From Armigeres subalbatus (Eukaryota; Arthropoda; Insecta; Diptera; Culicidae), in the NCBI RefSeq assembly GCF_024139115.2, contig NW_026942849.1:44035-108034 (forward strand): a DNA stretch of 64,000 nucleotides, read 5' to 3'. How positions within the stretch are numbered: the stretch's first letter is position 1; the number at the start of each line of letters is the position of its first letter. Under the pieces are notes generated by a model. That model saw only the letters and a list, made by a program, of their open reading frames with translations, did no database searches and was not told the DNA's origin. The position numbers and the translations under genes are program-made. Shown in pieces: positions 22,591 to 34,059 of the stretch.

Positions 22591-23613
22591 CCTTCAGGTA
22601 CGCGAAGTACCAATGGTACGCTTTACCCAGCATTTGCCGTGCCAAGAAGTGTATAAAAAACACTTTACTCAAGAAAACATGTTAAAAATCCGTTTTTCTC
22701 AAAAATTCCTCATCGACGTACCGGAAGAAGATGTTCAATGGAGAATTATTGAAAAAGAGCACTATAGAGCACACCGCGGTTTAGAGGAAAACAAAGCCCA
22801 AATCCTCAGGAAATATTATTTTCCACAATTGAATAGTAAGCTTCGAGAATTCACGAAGAACTGTCAATTGTGTCAAGAAAATAAATATGACCGTAATCCT
22901 ATTCATTATCCACTTCAAAGAACCCTATCCCGAATACACCTTTCCAAATTGTACACATTGACATAATGTTTTTAGAAAAATTAATGTTCCTAACGTGCGT
23001 CGATAAATTTTCCAAGTTCGCTCAAGTCCAGCTAGTAGAATCAAGAGCAACCGTTGACATAATGCCTGCTGTAAAAGAAGTTCTCACAAAATTTAAATTA
23101 CCGGAAATTGTCGTAATGGACAATGAAAAATCGTTTATTTCTGGCGAATTAACAAATTTCTTTAATGAAAACAAAATCGCTTCTTATATAGCAGCAACTG
23201 GACGAAGTGAGATGAATGGAGTAGTCGAAAGATTTCACTCCACTTTACAAGAAATTTACCGAATCACGAAGGCAGAAAATCCACGAAAAAAAAACAAAAC
23301 AGCTTGTCGAAATGTCTATGATTAAGTACAATTCCACTATCCATTCTTGTACTAAATTCACACCCTTTGAAATCATTATTTCAAGCTCCCAAATCTGCAG
23401 AAAAAACAAAATCGAGACCTAGAATACCATAACAAAAAGCTGACTCCAAAACACATAAACGAAAACCAGGAAGCCTTTGAAAAGACAAGAAGACGGATAA
23501 AAACCGTCCCACGTTATAAAAAAATAAAAATCAAAAATGTTCACAATAGCACTATAACAACTTCTGATAACAGACGAGTCCACAAAAATGACCTAAAAAT
23601 TCGATACACTTAA
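22591..23613 (+). pseudogene. pol: pol: integrase
   Basis: Integrase inserts the element DNA. The HHCC zinc finger is visible (HYRAH ... CQLCQ, about 22760-22890). The catalytic core has Asp in TCVDKFSKF (about 22990), Asp in VVMDNEKSF (about 23110) and Glu in GVVERFHSTL (about 23225), the expected D-D-E order. A frame change lies near 22955 and the frame is lost after 23325. The C-terminal region to the stop at 23611 is degraded but keeps a Lys/Arg-rich character. Confidence 0.9.
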
Positions 23614-23622
23614 TTTCGTTTT

Positions 23623-23657
23623 AGATTTTTACTGTTACAACTCTTTGGAGGCGGTAC
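23623..23657 (+). pseudogene. env: env 5' segment with likely splice acceptor
   Basis: TTCGTTTTAG (acceptor AG at 23623-23624) just after the pol stop is the usual place for the errantivirus env acceptor. About 33 bases of hydrophobic, signal-peptide-like coding follow before the inserted elements begin at 23658. Confidence 0.6.
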
Positions 23658-24313
23658 TCACCCAAGCAACACCTCTTGTTTCTCAGTGAGTAACAACAAC
23701 TGTGGTGTGACTTACTAAAGGTCTGACTTATGCACAACGCGTCGTATTTGGAACTTCTTTGTGACACAAAAAGCGCAAGAGGTGAAGCCTATTTGCAACA
23801 TCTTGCGGCTACAATGAAAATAAAAACACAAAAACCAACCGGGAATCGAACCATGGACCTTGAGATTTGCAACCTTCTACTATAACCATCACACCAACAG
23901 TTCTATTTGGAGATTCTGCTACAAGTGCACTACATAAACAACAAAGTCATTTGTAACTTCATTGTACCTTATACGGAACATGCAGGGGACTGTCAAAAAG
24001 AAAATACTGCTCAGCTGAGCTCAAAGTGTTTTACAACATATCAGAAACATTGTCGTAACAGCAATGAACCGAAGTGTTATTAATTCTTCGACTTGTCTGT
24101 TTTGTTTCTGATATGAAACACATCGAATTTTAAACCACCCAAGAAGTCAGATTGGTAGAATATTGCGACGCCACCTAAACGGAAATGAAACATTGTGATT
24201 TCTTGAAACTGGGAAGTGGCTTTAATGTGACTCGATGTATTTCCAGTGTCTTTAATGCAATTTATTAGGAACAAACACCTATTTGAAAGATGTTGCGCGT
24301 GCTGCTTGGGCAA
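23658..24313. mobile_element. MITE-like element with CCCAAGCA ends and a tRNA-like segment
   Basis: Left end CACCCAAGCAACAC (about 23659) and right end GTGCTGCTTGGG (24299-24310) are inverted. Antisense at about 23838-23915 is a tRNA-like block with a B-box GGTTCGATTCC and an A-box-like TGGTGTGATGGTTAT. It may be a MITE carrying a tRNA relic, or a SINE between other ends. It lies at the left edge of the insertion in env. A 35-bp piece (24311-24345) separates it from the next element. Confidence 0.5.
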
Positions 24314-24346
24314 CAGACGATCGCCATACATAAAACGGACAAATTA

Positions 24347-27300
24347 CCCGGATAAAAATTTACAGTAACTTGTATGACATAACCCATTGAAATACAATAG
24401 ATTGTATGGCAAACAATACAAACTATTGTATGCTTATTGTAAAATGTTCACGGTTGTAAAAGATCTGTATTGTACGTACATTAAAATAACAATATATTTA
24501 AATGTTTCCGATATATTCTATTATATTTTTATTGTTCGCTTATGTTTAGTATTGCTCATCCAAAAACTAAACAATTTTTAAAAGTATTCGGTTTGGATGA
24601 TCTGGAAATCCGTCTAATGTTATTGAATTAATATAATTTTGGAATATTTCATGGATTTATTATATTGATGAAATAACAATTGAAAACAATAAAATTACAA
24701 TAGCTTTGTTTGTTAAATAAATAAAAATGTTATACCGATTCTCAAGTATATATTTTTATATTGCAACAATACGCAGGTCTAGAAATGTTTTGCAATAAAA
24801 ATTTGATTTAAAAAAAATGAAAGGGAACAAAAACTTTTGCTTATAATTTTACTCGGAGAATGGCTGGATTCATTTGAGCGTGTACAGTTTTGTTTATAAT
24901 TAGTGAAGAGATGAAAATAATGAAACTGTATGGTGCAGAAAGTGTTTTTTCATTGCAGTTTCTGCTGCTGGGAAAGCGGTAGATCACTATGGCTTCTGTA
25001 CCGTGGTGAGTATCTAAAGTGTTGAAGCGCGTTAGAGCATCATTACTGGGCGCGAGTATTTTGATCACTCTCCCTGTACTGTCATTTTAGATTAGTCACT
25101 CTTTTTCGCGTCGCTCACTATTTTCGGTATTTTCGGTTATCATTTCGGTGGCTGCATTCCGTATCGGTTACGTTCGACGTTTGATAGTTCATCAAATAGT
25201 AGCGCTGTTATTTGGTCAATTTGGTCACCTGTCAGCTGCGCTACTGTTTTAGCAGCGCGTTTAGTAGCGACCGGTAAAGTGTCAAGTAATGATACTGCGC
25301 TGACAAACGGTTTATACTCACCACCGGTAATCGTAATGTTATACTAAAAAAGTTCAATGTACATAATGAACGCAGTGGTTCATCCCGAACAAAAAATAAA
25401 TGAAAAATTTATCATCATAATATCTGATGACATGCCTGGTAACATGTATCCTTGTTCCTTTACAGAAATGAAGCTTATGATAAATAAAATACTGCTGCTT
25501 GCTGGTCACTGATTGAAGATCGTTCAGTGGCTACCATTGCCCGCATAATTCTTAACTATATGTGGACCGTAGCTCGTATTATTCTTGATGATAAATAACG
25601 TTGTCATTATTATTCTGATTGTAGTATGTAAAAACAATAAGTATACTTCAACATAAATGGTTTCAACAACATGATGTATTGTGTTCGTCAAATGTACTAT
25701 TCGAGTAATGGGCGGTTAAGTATAATTACAATACAAAAATGGCCATTTTTCAGTACATATTTTTCGGCATACAGCATACATTATGGTGCTTATACAATCC
25801 CTTTTTTCAGATGAAAACAATTAGGAATGTAATAATAATATAGTAGGACCATACATGAAAAAAAAATCCGTACCATTTTCTTTGATGTTTGTTGTTTTTA
25901 TTAGTTTGTAGTGATAATGAAGTAATTAAATGAATAAGCACACAAGTCTATCACTGCACAATCATAATTTTTATTATCTGCATCAAGTTCTTGAGTATTT
26001 CATCGGATGAAATGGGTAGATATTATTGAACATCAATCCGTGCAAGAAACCAATTTTGGAGACTTTCGGAGCCGACTGCAGTATATGTTCCCGAGAATGT
26101 TGCTGCAATGAGCGTATGGAATCAATTCAGTTGTTAAGATTCACTTTTAATTATATAAAAATACATACCCTGTAATCGGCGGTAAAGAATAAAGACGGTC
26201 ACTTTCATGGTCAATTTGATGAACTCCTCGTCCGTGTGTTGGATCTGTAGATTTTACATGGAAATAATTAATTCGACCTTTTTGGAATTTCATCGAGAAT
26301 TCAGTCAAGATTTGTTATACCTATTCACTTAACCAATATACACTTACTTTTTTCTGAAGCTTAGAGATAGAATTAAACAACTTTATTTCAATGATGCAAA
26401 CAGGCCGCGATTTTATTTTTCGAACTGCTGTCATGGCTACTGCATAAACATGTTCGGGTTGTGAAATTACGCATACGACACACACTTATTGCCAAAGTTC
26501 AATGCATATCGGAATTTTATCTTTCGATGATATAATTCGGCGATGTGTGTGTGGCAGCACGATGAATTTTTGTTTGCTGAAGATGGTATACCATACTGTT
26601 AGACGCAGTACCATACCTGATATACTTTTGTCATGTTCTAGTGAGGTTTACTTCCCAATTTCGTTCTAATTTGGAAAACAAGAAATGGTAGAGAAACATC
26701 ATGCTGTATGTTTACCGCCTGTATTATTAGTGATTTATAATAGGGTATAGTATGCGTTCTCAACAAACATAAAGTTCCAGCATAAATGGACAATAACATG
26801 AGTTGTAACAATATCATTTATTTCATGTGAATAATATCCACCAATCTGCGAACGGTTTTTAAATATGCGGGTGGCCAATCTCACCAACGGGATATAATAA
26901 GAACTGATGCAGGTAATTTTTTCTTTTCTTCTCGACGTATTTTTTTCTAATAAAACTGACATTCTTTTATAATTTACATTTTCACAGGTTTATATCTATA
27001 TGTATTGTCTATTCGGAACAAAGTTAGTACGCTTTTTAAACCGATGTTGGATTTTTCTCCAGATACAGGCAACCCACTTAACTTTGAAACAACCGGAGGA
27101 AAATAAAATAATTTGTAAAACAATTAATTGTATTGTATTTTTATTGTAATATTGGAGTATAATGTATTCTAAATCCTGTTGTATTTCTATTGTTAAACAA
27201 TAGCAACAGTAATTGAAAACATTTAAAACACAATGTTTTCTATTGTTTTGTCGCTCGAAATCATCCCATCGAAGAACCGTAAAATCAATTGTTTTGCTCC

Positions 27301-27524
27301 GAATTTTGTATGGAAAATTTTCGATTTTTTTATTGTAAAGATACATAACAACCCCACTTTTTAATTGTAAAAGTCCCATTTACCATTCATTTTATCGTGG
27401 AAAACCATTATTTCTCATGTGATTTTATTGTCAAAATTCCATTATATTCAATGGTAAAAATTATGTTTTAAATGGTGTTGTAACAATAAAATTTATGATA
27501 TTTTAATGATATTTTTTATCCGGG
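24347..27524. mobile_element. 3.2-kb DNA element with CCCGGATAAAAA termini, no transposase seen
   Basis: Left CCCGGATAAAAATTT (24347) and right ATTTTTTATCCGGG (to 27524) are inverted and each is bordered by TA (24345-24346, 27525-27526). Both subterminal regions are full of ACAAT/ATTGTA words in varying spacing, a pattern typical of transposase-binding subterminal repeats. The longest frame inside is 127 codons and shows no domain, so the element looks non-autonomous. It occupies the env gene; env coding resumes at 27527. Confidence 0.65.
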
Positions 27525-27526
27525 TA

Positions 27527-27967
27527 CCTCTTTTCCTATATGATAAAGGCCCTGGACGTATTCAAATAAGTTCTCATTACTACATCCACCACTTTAATTT
27601 GGAGTCATTCAAAATTCACATACAAGATTTAAAATTAAAATTCAAACAAATAGAAGAAAATCAGTTTACTAGTCTCATATTAGATGAATTTAACGAGTTA
27701 GATACCAACTTAAAAAATTTGTTACCAATCAGAAGAAGAAAAAGATGGAATCAGTTAGGAACAGTATGGAAGTATATCGCAGGAAGCCCTGATGCTACAA
27801 ATCTTAAAATTATCAATAGTTCGATTAATGGCCTTGTTAGCAACAATAATGAACAGATTAGAATAAATAGGGAAATTTCATTGCAAATGAAGGAAATAGT
27901 GTATAAAACAAAAGAATCCATTGACTTGCTTAACTCAAAATCATCTGAACTATATTCTGTATTTTGA
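27527..27967 (+). pseudogene. env: env, N-terminal/central part
   Basis: Envelope-like glycoprotein of the errantivirus type. The frame runs to a stop at 27965-27967. A furin-like basic stretch RRRKR (27731-27745) is followed by the hydrophobic WNQLGTVWKYIAG, the expected cleavage site and fusion-peptide region. The first coding segment lies upstream of the insertion at 23623-23657. A frame change near 27960 separates this part from the next. Confidence 0.8.
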
Positions 27968-28989
27968 ATCTTAAATTTCTGAATGATAAATTAGATCACA
28001 TTATTCAAACAATTGCTTTAGCCAAAGTAGGGATACTTAATGAAAAGATATTGAGTCAGACAGAAGTCGAATTACTTGTTAAAGATTTAAGCAAAGAAAA
28101 CTTGACTGTTTGGAACACCGCCGAAGCACTTGCCTACGTCACCACATCAATAGTCACCAACGAACTCGACATCGCCCTTTTACTTAAATTGCCCAAACTA
28201 GACCCGAGAGTTTTTAGAAAAATCTTCGTTCTACCAACTTGGTTTAATCGTCAACAAATCCATATTTCCAACCACAATTATCTACACCATGGAACTCAAT
28301 ACTACATCGTAAACAGCCTACAGCCAAAGATCTTTGACGCTAAGGACGCTACACTAGATTCTACAGCCTGTGTGTCCAACTTGTTAGATGGGAAACCAGC
28401 CAAATGCGATTATCTAGCCAACCCGGCGGAAGAAATCGTAGCAATCGACAACCAACATATTATCACCAATGTGTTAGGAAATTTTACCCTACACACCAAC
28501 TGTGGTTTGTCTGAAAGGAACCTGTCTGGAACTTATCTGATTTCGTTCAACAACTGTGAGGTAACGATCAACAATCAAACATTTTCGAACTACAACCAGA
28601 ATATAACAGGTAAACCGATCCATGTACCGATGTATGGCATTCCCATCGAAAAACAACGTATTGTTGTTAATTTGAGCCTACATCACCTGCACAACCTGCA
28701 TCTAGAAGCTAGGAAGGAGATGGAGCAAATCCGTTTGAACACTACAAGTATTCAATGGCCACATTGGACAATCTTTGGGGGATTATCATTCTCTCCCGTC
28801 ATCATATGTGCTGTTCTCTTTTTGTATATCTTTCGTAACAGAAAACCAGAGGTGGAAATTCAAATGAACCAACAGAAGACGACGCCGGAGGAAACAAGGA
28901 CATTTCAAATTTTGCCGCTGAGTGAAATTGTTCGTACGGAGCCTCACACTGAAGGGGACAAGTTAACACATAGCGACGAACGACATTAA
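27964..28989 (+). pseudogene. env: env, C-terminal part with membrane anchor
   Basis: 341 open codons contain coiled-coil-like heptads at the start, several Cys, N-glycosylation sites (NQT, NIT, NLS) and one strong hydrophobic segment (about 28765-28835, within FSPVIICAVLFLYIF) before a cytoplasmic tail. The stop at 28987-28989 lies inside the 3' LTR, as often in errantiviruses. The frame differs from the upstream env part, indicating one indel near 27960. Confidence 0.85.
28951..28960 (+). promoter_or_regulatory. polypurine tract
   Basis: GAAGGGGACA immediately before the 3' LTR; the purine run primes plus-strand DNA synthesis in this class. Confidence 0.7.
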
Positions 28990-29237
28990 ACTCTACAAGC
29001 AGCATCAGCACTTCTCAAGTGGGTCACGAACGCCGGGACAACGAACGCCGATAAAAACAATCACAACATTGTCGAGGGCACCGATCGATCTATGCTGAGT
29101 GGGCTCAACCGCCGCGGGACCGTCATCGCTGAAATTACATTTTGAGTTTTGAACCTTGAATAAAGTCTGTTCTGTTTTTACCATCGACCGACTCGGATCA
29201 TTCTTTTAAAAGAACCTCCCCGGTAAAAAAGTTAACT
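28961..29237 (+). repeat. 3' LTR
   Basis: 277 bp, identical to the 5' LTR except for three single-base homopolymer length differences near the end. Followed by the CGCG target duplication. Confidence 0.95.
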
Positions 29238-29545
29238 CGCGCAGTGGTTTAAGTTACGTCTATGTTGTCTGTCATTGAGCTCTTATCTAATAGATACGAG
29301 CTGTTTATCGGCACAAAAAAACAGCTAACATTATCAAAGGTCTCGAGCAGTGCTGCTCGTAAAGTTGAATGGGACAAATGGTTATTCCGGTATTTTCCTT
29401 ATAAATACTTTTACTTTTCTCGGATGCAATGAGAAAACAGAACTGTGCAATAACAATCCTATTCCACTAGATGCTGATGTCATATTAGAAATTTGGAGAC
29501 AGTACTCGTCGATAGAAAATCCTTCCGCACGCGATGGCATATGAG
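29238..29545. other. no recognised feature
   Basis: Unique-looking flank of the LTR element; open frames are short and unrecognised. Confidence 0.4.
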
Positions 29546-29985
29546 CAAATCAAACCAGAGTCTATTGTATAGAGTTGCGCAAAGAGGATCTTCTTACACT
29601 TATTCTGAACGATCTTCTTGTTATTCTGTTTGCAACTTTCATTTTTGTTCAACCCTTAAAGTGACTTCACGGAAGTGTTCACTGCTAAAGCTTTTTAATT
29701 CGATAACCAAGTCACCCACAGAGTGCAAACACGTGAGTTTCTTGTTGCTACTTTATTGGAGGGTGCATTGAAGTTTTTTGAAGCTGTTTCTAGAACGAAT
29801 CTAATACATTTCACTTCACGCGTTTTAATTCGCCATAATAATCATTAGGCGATAGCAATACTTCCGCTTTACCAACAAGAATTTGTTTACTTTGCTCGAT
29901 AGGTAGACGGTTTGACAGTTCAATAGGTAGATTTGGCTTCACTCTTTGCGTAACTCTATATATAATAGACTCTGAATCAAACCAC
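29546..29985. mobile_element. candidate MITE, inverted ends about 40 bp
   Basis: Left AGAGTCTATTGTATAGAGTT...GCAAAGAG (about 29558) is inverted at the right as CTCTTTGCGTAACTCTATAT...AGACTCT (about 29940). Spacing and AT-rich interior fit a non-autonomous DNA element. Ends are not fixed. Confidence 0.55.
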
Positions 29986-30212
29986 CTTCCTTTTGCCAGT
30001 GGAGATAACTGGAACTGGGGGTAGGACGCCCACGTTAAGGAAAATGCCATTTTTATCAATGAAAACCACCATTTCAGCCAGTTTTCATCAGCGCATACTA
30101 AAGAACAGCATATCTGCGACTGACTACCGATGACAGATATCTAATTGTACATTTTATTGCACAGAAATTTGATTTTTAAAAAGCACCCGAAAAATATTGA
30201 TTTTGAAACCAT

Positions 30213-30722
30213 GCGGGGTGAGATGCGCCAGTGGATGGGTTAAAACGCGCATGTGTTTATCGTACTGATTTTCATTTCAATTGCCTACATTAAGGCAATT
30301 AACCGAATGTTTCAGCTGTTTCGGTCATACGAAATGAGCATGGCGTACTGCCCCACACCGACCTCAGAAGTTTGAAGGCCCATCAAATCGTTTTAAGACC
30401 AATTTTGACGACGATTTCGTGTGGAACATAAAGAACACGAGTAAGCAGCATGGCTCATGGCTCAATTTTCAATTTACCAATGAATAACAGCGATAGAAAG
30501 ACTAAATTTCACCGAGCTAGAATTGCATCAAAACACGCAAAAATCATTTTTTCGAGTTTTTCATGTGTAACTAGAGAAAAATCATGAAATATATGTATCC
30601 AATGGCAATATTTTTCATTGATTCATCGTATAGAATTTAAAATAATCACAATGGGGATATTTAACCTTATTCAGGGGTGGCGCGTTTTAACCCCTATGGG
30701 CGTGTTACCCCCACTTCCCCTA
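30213..30722. mobile_element. candidate MITE with GGTTAAAACGCGC ends
   Basis: Left GGGTGAGATGCGCCAGTGGA...GGTTAAAACGCGC (from about 30214) has an inverted counterpart GCGCGTTTTAACCCC...CCCCCACTTCCCC at about 30680-30720. The interior is non-coding. Confidence 0.6.
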
Positions 30723-31024
30723 TCAGCTTCCACACTGATATTCTTCCCTCCCCCTTCATACGGGAGCTTGGCATAAGGAAGGTCGTTTGATACGTGCCAT
30801 CACAAATATTGCCCTCCGCTCGCTTTCAAATCGACTTCTATAAAAACATTCTTCATGCCTGCCGTATCCTAATGGAATATCAATTCAATTCTATACTTTC
30901 GCCTCTAATTCTATCATGAACATGTACCTACGTCTAAGTTTGGAAGATGATATTAGCATTTCCATATCATTGTAAATCGTTTAACTTCACGTAGAAGTAA
31001 CACACACAAAATCATTAATTTAGT
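30723..31024 (+). repeat. 300-bp dispersed repeat, copy 1
   Basis: Starts near GCTTCCACACTGATATTCTT and ends AACACACACAAAATCATTAA. The second copy is at 57525-57815 in the same orientation, with only scattered differences and small indels. Non-coding. It contains a C-rich CTTCCCTCCCCCTTCATACG block and a CGTTTAACTTCACGTAGAAG block. Family not recognised. Confidence 0.85.
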
Positions 31025-31082
31025 ATAAATTACTGTTACCGCAATTTACTGAACGTCTTCTTTTCGAGTTCGTTTTTTCGTA

Positions 31083-31270
31083 AATTTCTTGTACATCAAG
31101 GTGTAACCAAAATTCTATATATTCACCCCAAAGACGAGTTTGTGATAGAAGGCCCGAAGACCCAGAGTGTTGTATACCAATCGACTCAGCTCGACTAATT
31201 GAGATGATGTCTGCCTGTTTGGGTATGTGCGTGTGTGTACGTATGTTCACAAAAATAAAACTCACTAATG
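31083..31270 (+). repeat. fragment of the GCCTTTCTCG MITE-like family
   Basis: TTCTTGTACATCAAGGTGTA, GATAGAAGGCCCGAAGACCC and CGACTCAGCTCGAC match the blocks at 5540-5700 and 6150-6180. Partial copy. Confidence 0.65.
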
Positions 31271-31379
31271 TTTTAGGAACTTATCTTAAACCGAATTGCT
31301 TGCGAAAAGTAGCATTCAACGAAGAATGGTTTCCCATTGTTTCCTTTTGAAAATTAGCCACACTATGGAGACTTTTCCA

Positions 31380-32584
31380 TTTATTTATTTATTTATTTAT
31401 TTTATTTTCTTATGTCCATCGGATCTTTAAGTCTACATGGACAACTCCTTATAAAAATACATTTGATCTTCTTAATCTATCGGAAAAACGACTGGATGGC
31501 TCATTGAACTCGAAGAGGTCTTCCACTAAGGTGAACGTTCTTATGCAAGCGTCTATCGGTTCGTTATATCCGAATGAAGTCCTGTGGAAACTGGGCACAA
31601 GCAATGTAGAATGCCGCAAATTTCTACTCGGTATACGGAAGCTTAGCATCGATCTAAGTCCTAGGGCATCTATCTCACCGTTCATCAGCTTAGCAATAAG
31701 CAACGCCTGTTGTATTTTCCTCCGGCGTTGTAATGTGTCGATTCCCAGTAGTCGACATTTGTCCGGATAAGGTGGCAAATTAACTGTATCTCGCCAAGGT
31801 AAATCTCGCAGCGCCTGGCGAATGAAGCGCTTCTGCACACGTTCAATTCGGAGGCACCATGAGACTTGATGCGGTAGCCAAACAACAGAAGCATTCTCAA
31901 GGATTGGGCGGACGAGTGAGCAGCATAATGCTTTCAAACAGTGCGGGTAATTTAAAATCTTTGGATATTTTGAATATAAATCCTAGTCTTCTAGTGGCTT
32001 GTGACACGATCGTTGAACGCTGTAAATCAAACGATATTTTTGCATCCAGCTGTACGCCCAGGTCACACACATGATTAACTCTTGCCAGAATTTCACCTGC
32101 GATATTGTAGTCGAAGCGGATGGGATTCAAAACTCGATGGAACGTGATGACACGACACTTGAAAACATTGATTACAAGCTAGTTTCTAGGGCATCACTCG
32201 GAAAACTGTTCTAGAAGACTTTGTAAACGCCAACAATCCTCAAGGGATTTCACAACAAGATACAGCTTTAAATCGTCAGCATACACTAGTTTGCAATCAG
32301 CTCCCAAAAGCAACGCGACATCGTTCAAGAAGAGCGTGAACAATAACGGTCCCAGATTACTGCCTTGCGGGGCTCCACATTTATTAGAGAACGCTGATGA
32401 AATACTGCTGTTAAGCTTCACCCGCAAAACTCGTTCAGATAGATAGGAACTGAACCATGGCACTAATCTTGAAGTTACACCAAAGCGAGATAACTTGCAC
32501 AAAAGGATTGTGTGATCAATTTTGTCAAACGCTGCTTTCAAATCGGTGTAGATAACGTCCATTTCAGGTTGTCGACTCAAATTT
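31380..32584 (-). pseudogene. jockey-clade reverse transcriptase, 5'-truncated
   Basis: Antisense RT of a non-LTR element. The block at 32194-32580 has DLKAAFDKIDH, GAPQGSNLGPLLFTLFLND and the catalytic LVYADDLKLYL. Frame-shifted downstream blocks are 31897-32130 (LGVQLDAKISF-type thumb) and 31449-31937 (C-terminal domain with RRIQ/KLMNGEID-like text). The 3' end (left) is an AAATAAAT-type simple tail (31381-31405 on the + strand as ATTTATTTATT). Most of the element is missing upstream. At least two frame breaks make it dead. Confidence 0.88.
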
Positions 32585-33585
32585 GAAAATAAAATTCACC
32601 TGACTTTCCAGAATATTCCTCGAAAAATTCTAGATATGAAAAATGTTGTTTTTTGTTCCTAGAAGCGAATAAAAATCTCTGCATGTATGAGTCCTTGAAG
32701 TCCATATGAGTTCCTGAGTTACAGGAAGCCTAATTACTATTATAAACAGAACATTAAGGATTTGTAGCATATCGTGAGTAATTCTGGTCGTTCACAAAGA
32801 TTCAAGTAAATGCGCATCTTTACAAAATTGGCTCCAAATAATGTTATAAGTTTTCTGCTGCCTTCATCCACCATTAGGAATTCTCACGAACTCCACGCAA
32901 TAGACCTCCAAGACTACTGACGGACTTCTTCAAATCGTTGAAGTTTTCATTATCTTTCTGGAAATTTGTGTCAAATCTTGTATCTTTCAACACGACTTTT
33001 GAACTCTTTCCAAACGATCGTGGAAGATTCTAGAAATCCTTCTAATGCCGTAATTCTCGTGAACATCGAGAAACGGAGTAAGAATTCTTATTCACTCTCT
33101 GGATTTTATGGACTTCTAAAAATAGTTACGGATCAATCCCTACCCTACAAGTTCACATAAATCTATGCAGCACTTACAGTGAGGCCAGCAAAACATTCTA
33201 ACCACTGCAATACTTCAAATAAATTGGTCTGTAAACAGTCAGGTCGTAAAGCAGTGGTCCCATGGAAAAACATCCAAAAAATTAGGTCGTGTTTGTGGCA
33301 TAACTAGTCTCAAATGTCAAGGGGAGCTACCCCTACTTCATTTATTTTATCGATTTTTAGTTGTTTTTCAAAAATGGTCTTGGAGTTCCAGAATTGTTTT
33401 ATTTATAGAAAGTTCAACTACTATCAATTAGATGTCAAACAACTGCAACAAGCAATTAAACTTAATAAGAAACATCTAATAGAGTTTTTTGAAGAACTCA
33501 TGGAAATATGTTTGAAGAAATATGTATAAAGATGGATCCATAGAATATTTTTTATATGAATCTTTTCACGAAGACATTCAATTTA
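32585..33585. other. no recognised feature
   Basis: AT-rich DNA with frames up to 71 codons but no motif. It lies between the truncated RT fragment and the separate ORF1/ORF2 remnant. Confidence 0.5.
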
Positions 33586-33589
33586 AGCT

Positions 33590-33965
33590 TTCAACGAATT
33601 CTTTTGCTGCCCATTGCATTGAAAAGGCAAGCAGGCTGCAATGAAGGAAAATTGTCCAAAATTTGTTTCAACAGAAACTCCCAAGGTTTCAAAAACTTTG
33701 GTTTCGAACGATGAAAGTAATTTATGTTTGATACGTCCATTAATGACAATGGCGAACACACCACAGGCGCTGTCAAGACGATCATTTCTGTAGATAAAAT
33801 AATTTGGATCTCTTTTAATGTAGAGTCCTGGCTTTAAATACGTTTCAGTTATAATGGCAATATGCACATTATGAACTGTTGGGAAGTTAAATAATTCATC
33901 TTCCTTAACCCTTTAGAGAGCGGGCATTCCAATTTAGAACTTTCACACAATTCTTTGGATCCATT
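33590..33965 (-). pseudogene. jockey-clade ORF2, N-terminal endonuclease remnant
   Basis: Starts with the typical endonuclease opening LNWNARSL (about 33940, in another frame from what follows), then IAIITETYLKPG and VFAIVINGRIKH. It stops being recognisable at about 33590, so the rest of the endonuclease and all of RT are missing. One frameshift lies near 33880. It sits directly downstream of ORF1 of the same element. Confidence 0.8.
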
Positions 33966-34059
33966 AAAACGAAGTCCAATAACAATTCTTTGAGTAAATA
34001 TGATACCAACCTGAACAGCTTCAGTTTTAATATTTGCTTTGAACATTGCATCAATCATG

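Larger units (their letters stand above)
14665..29237 (+). mobile_element. full-length gypsy-group LTR element with env (errantivirus type), twice invaded
   Basis: Two LTRs starting AGTTAAC and ending GTTAACT bound the element, flanked on both sides by CGCG (14661-14664 and 29238-29241), the 4-bp target duplication. Internal order: primer-binding site, gag, protease, RT, RNase H, integrase, env, polypurine tract. About 3.4 kb of antisense RTE sequence sits between RNase H and integrase, and about 3.9 kb of other element sequence sits near the start of env. Without these the element is about 7.3 kb, the usual errantivirus size. Several frame breaks make this copy inactive as assembled. Confidence 0.93.
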
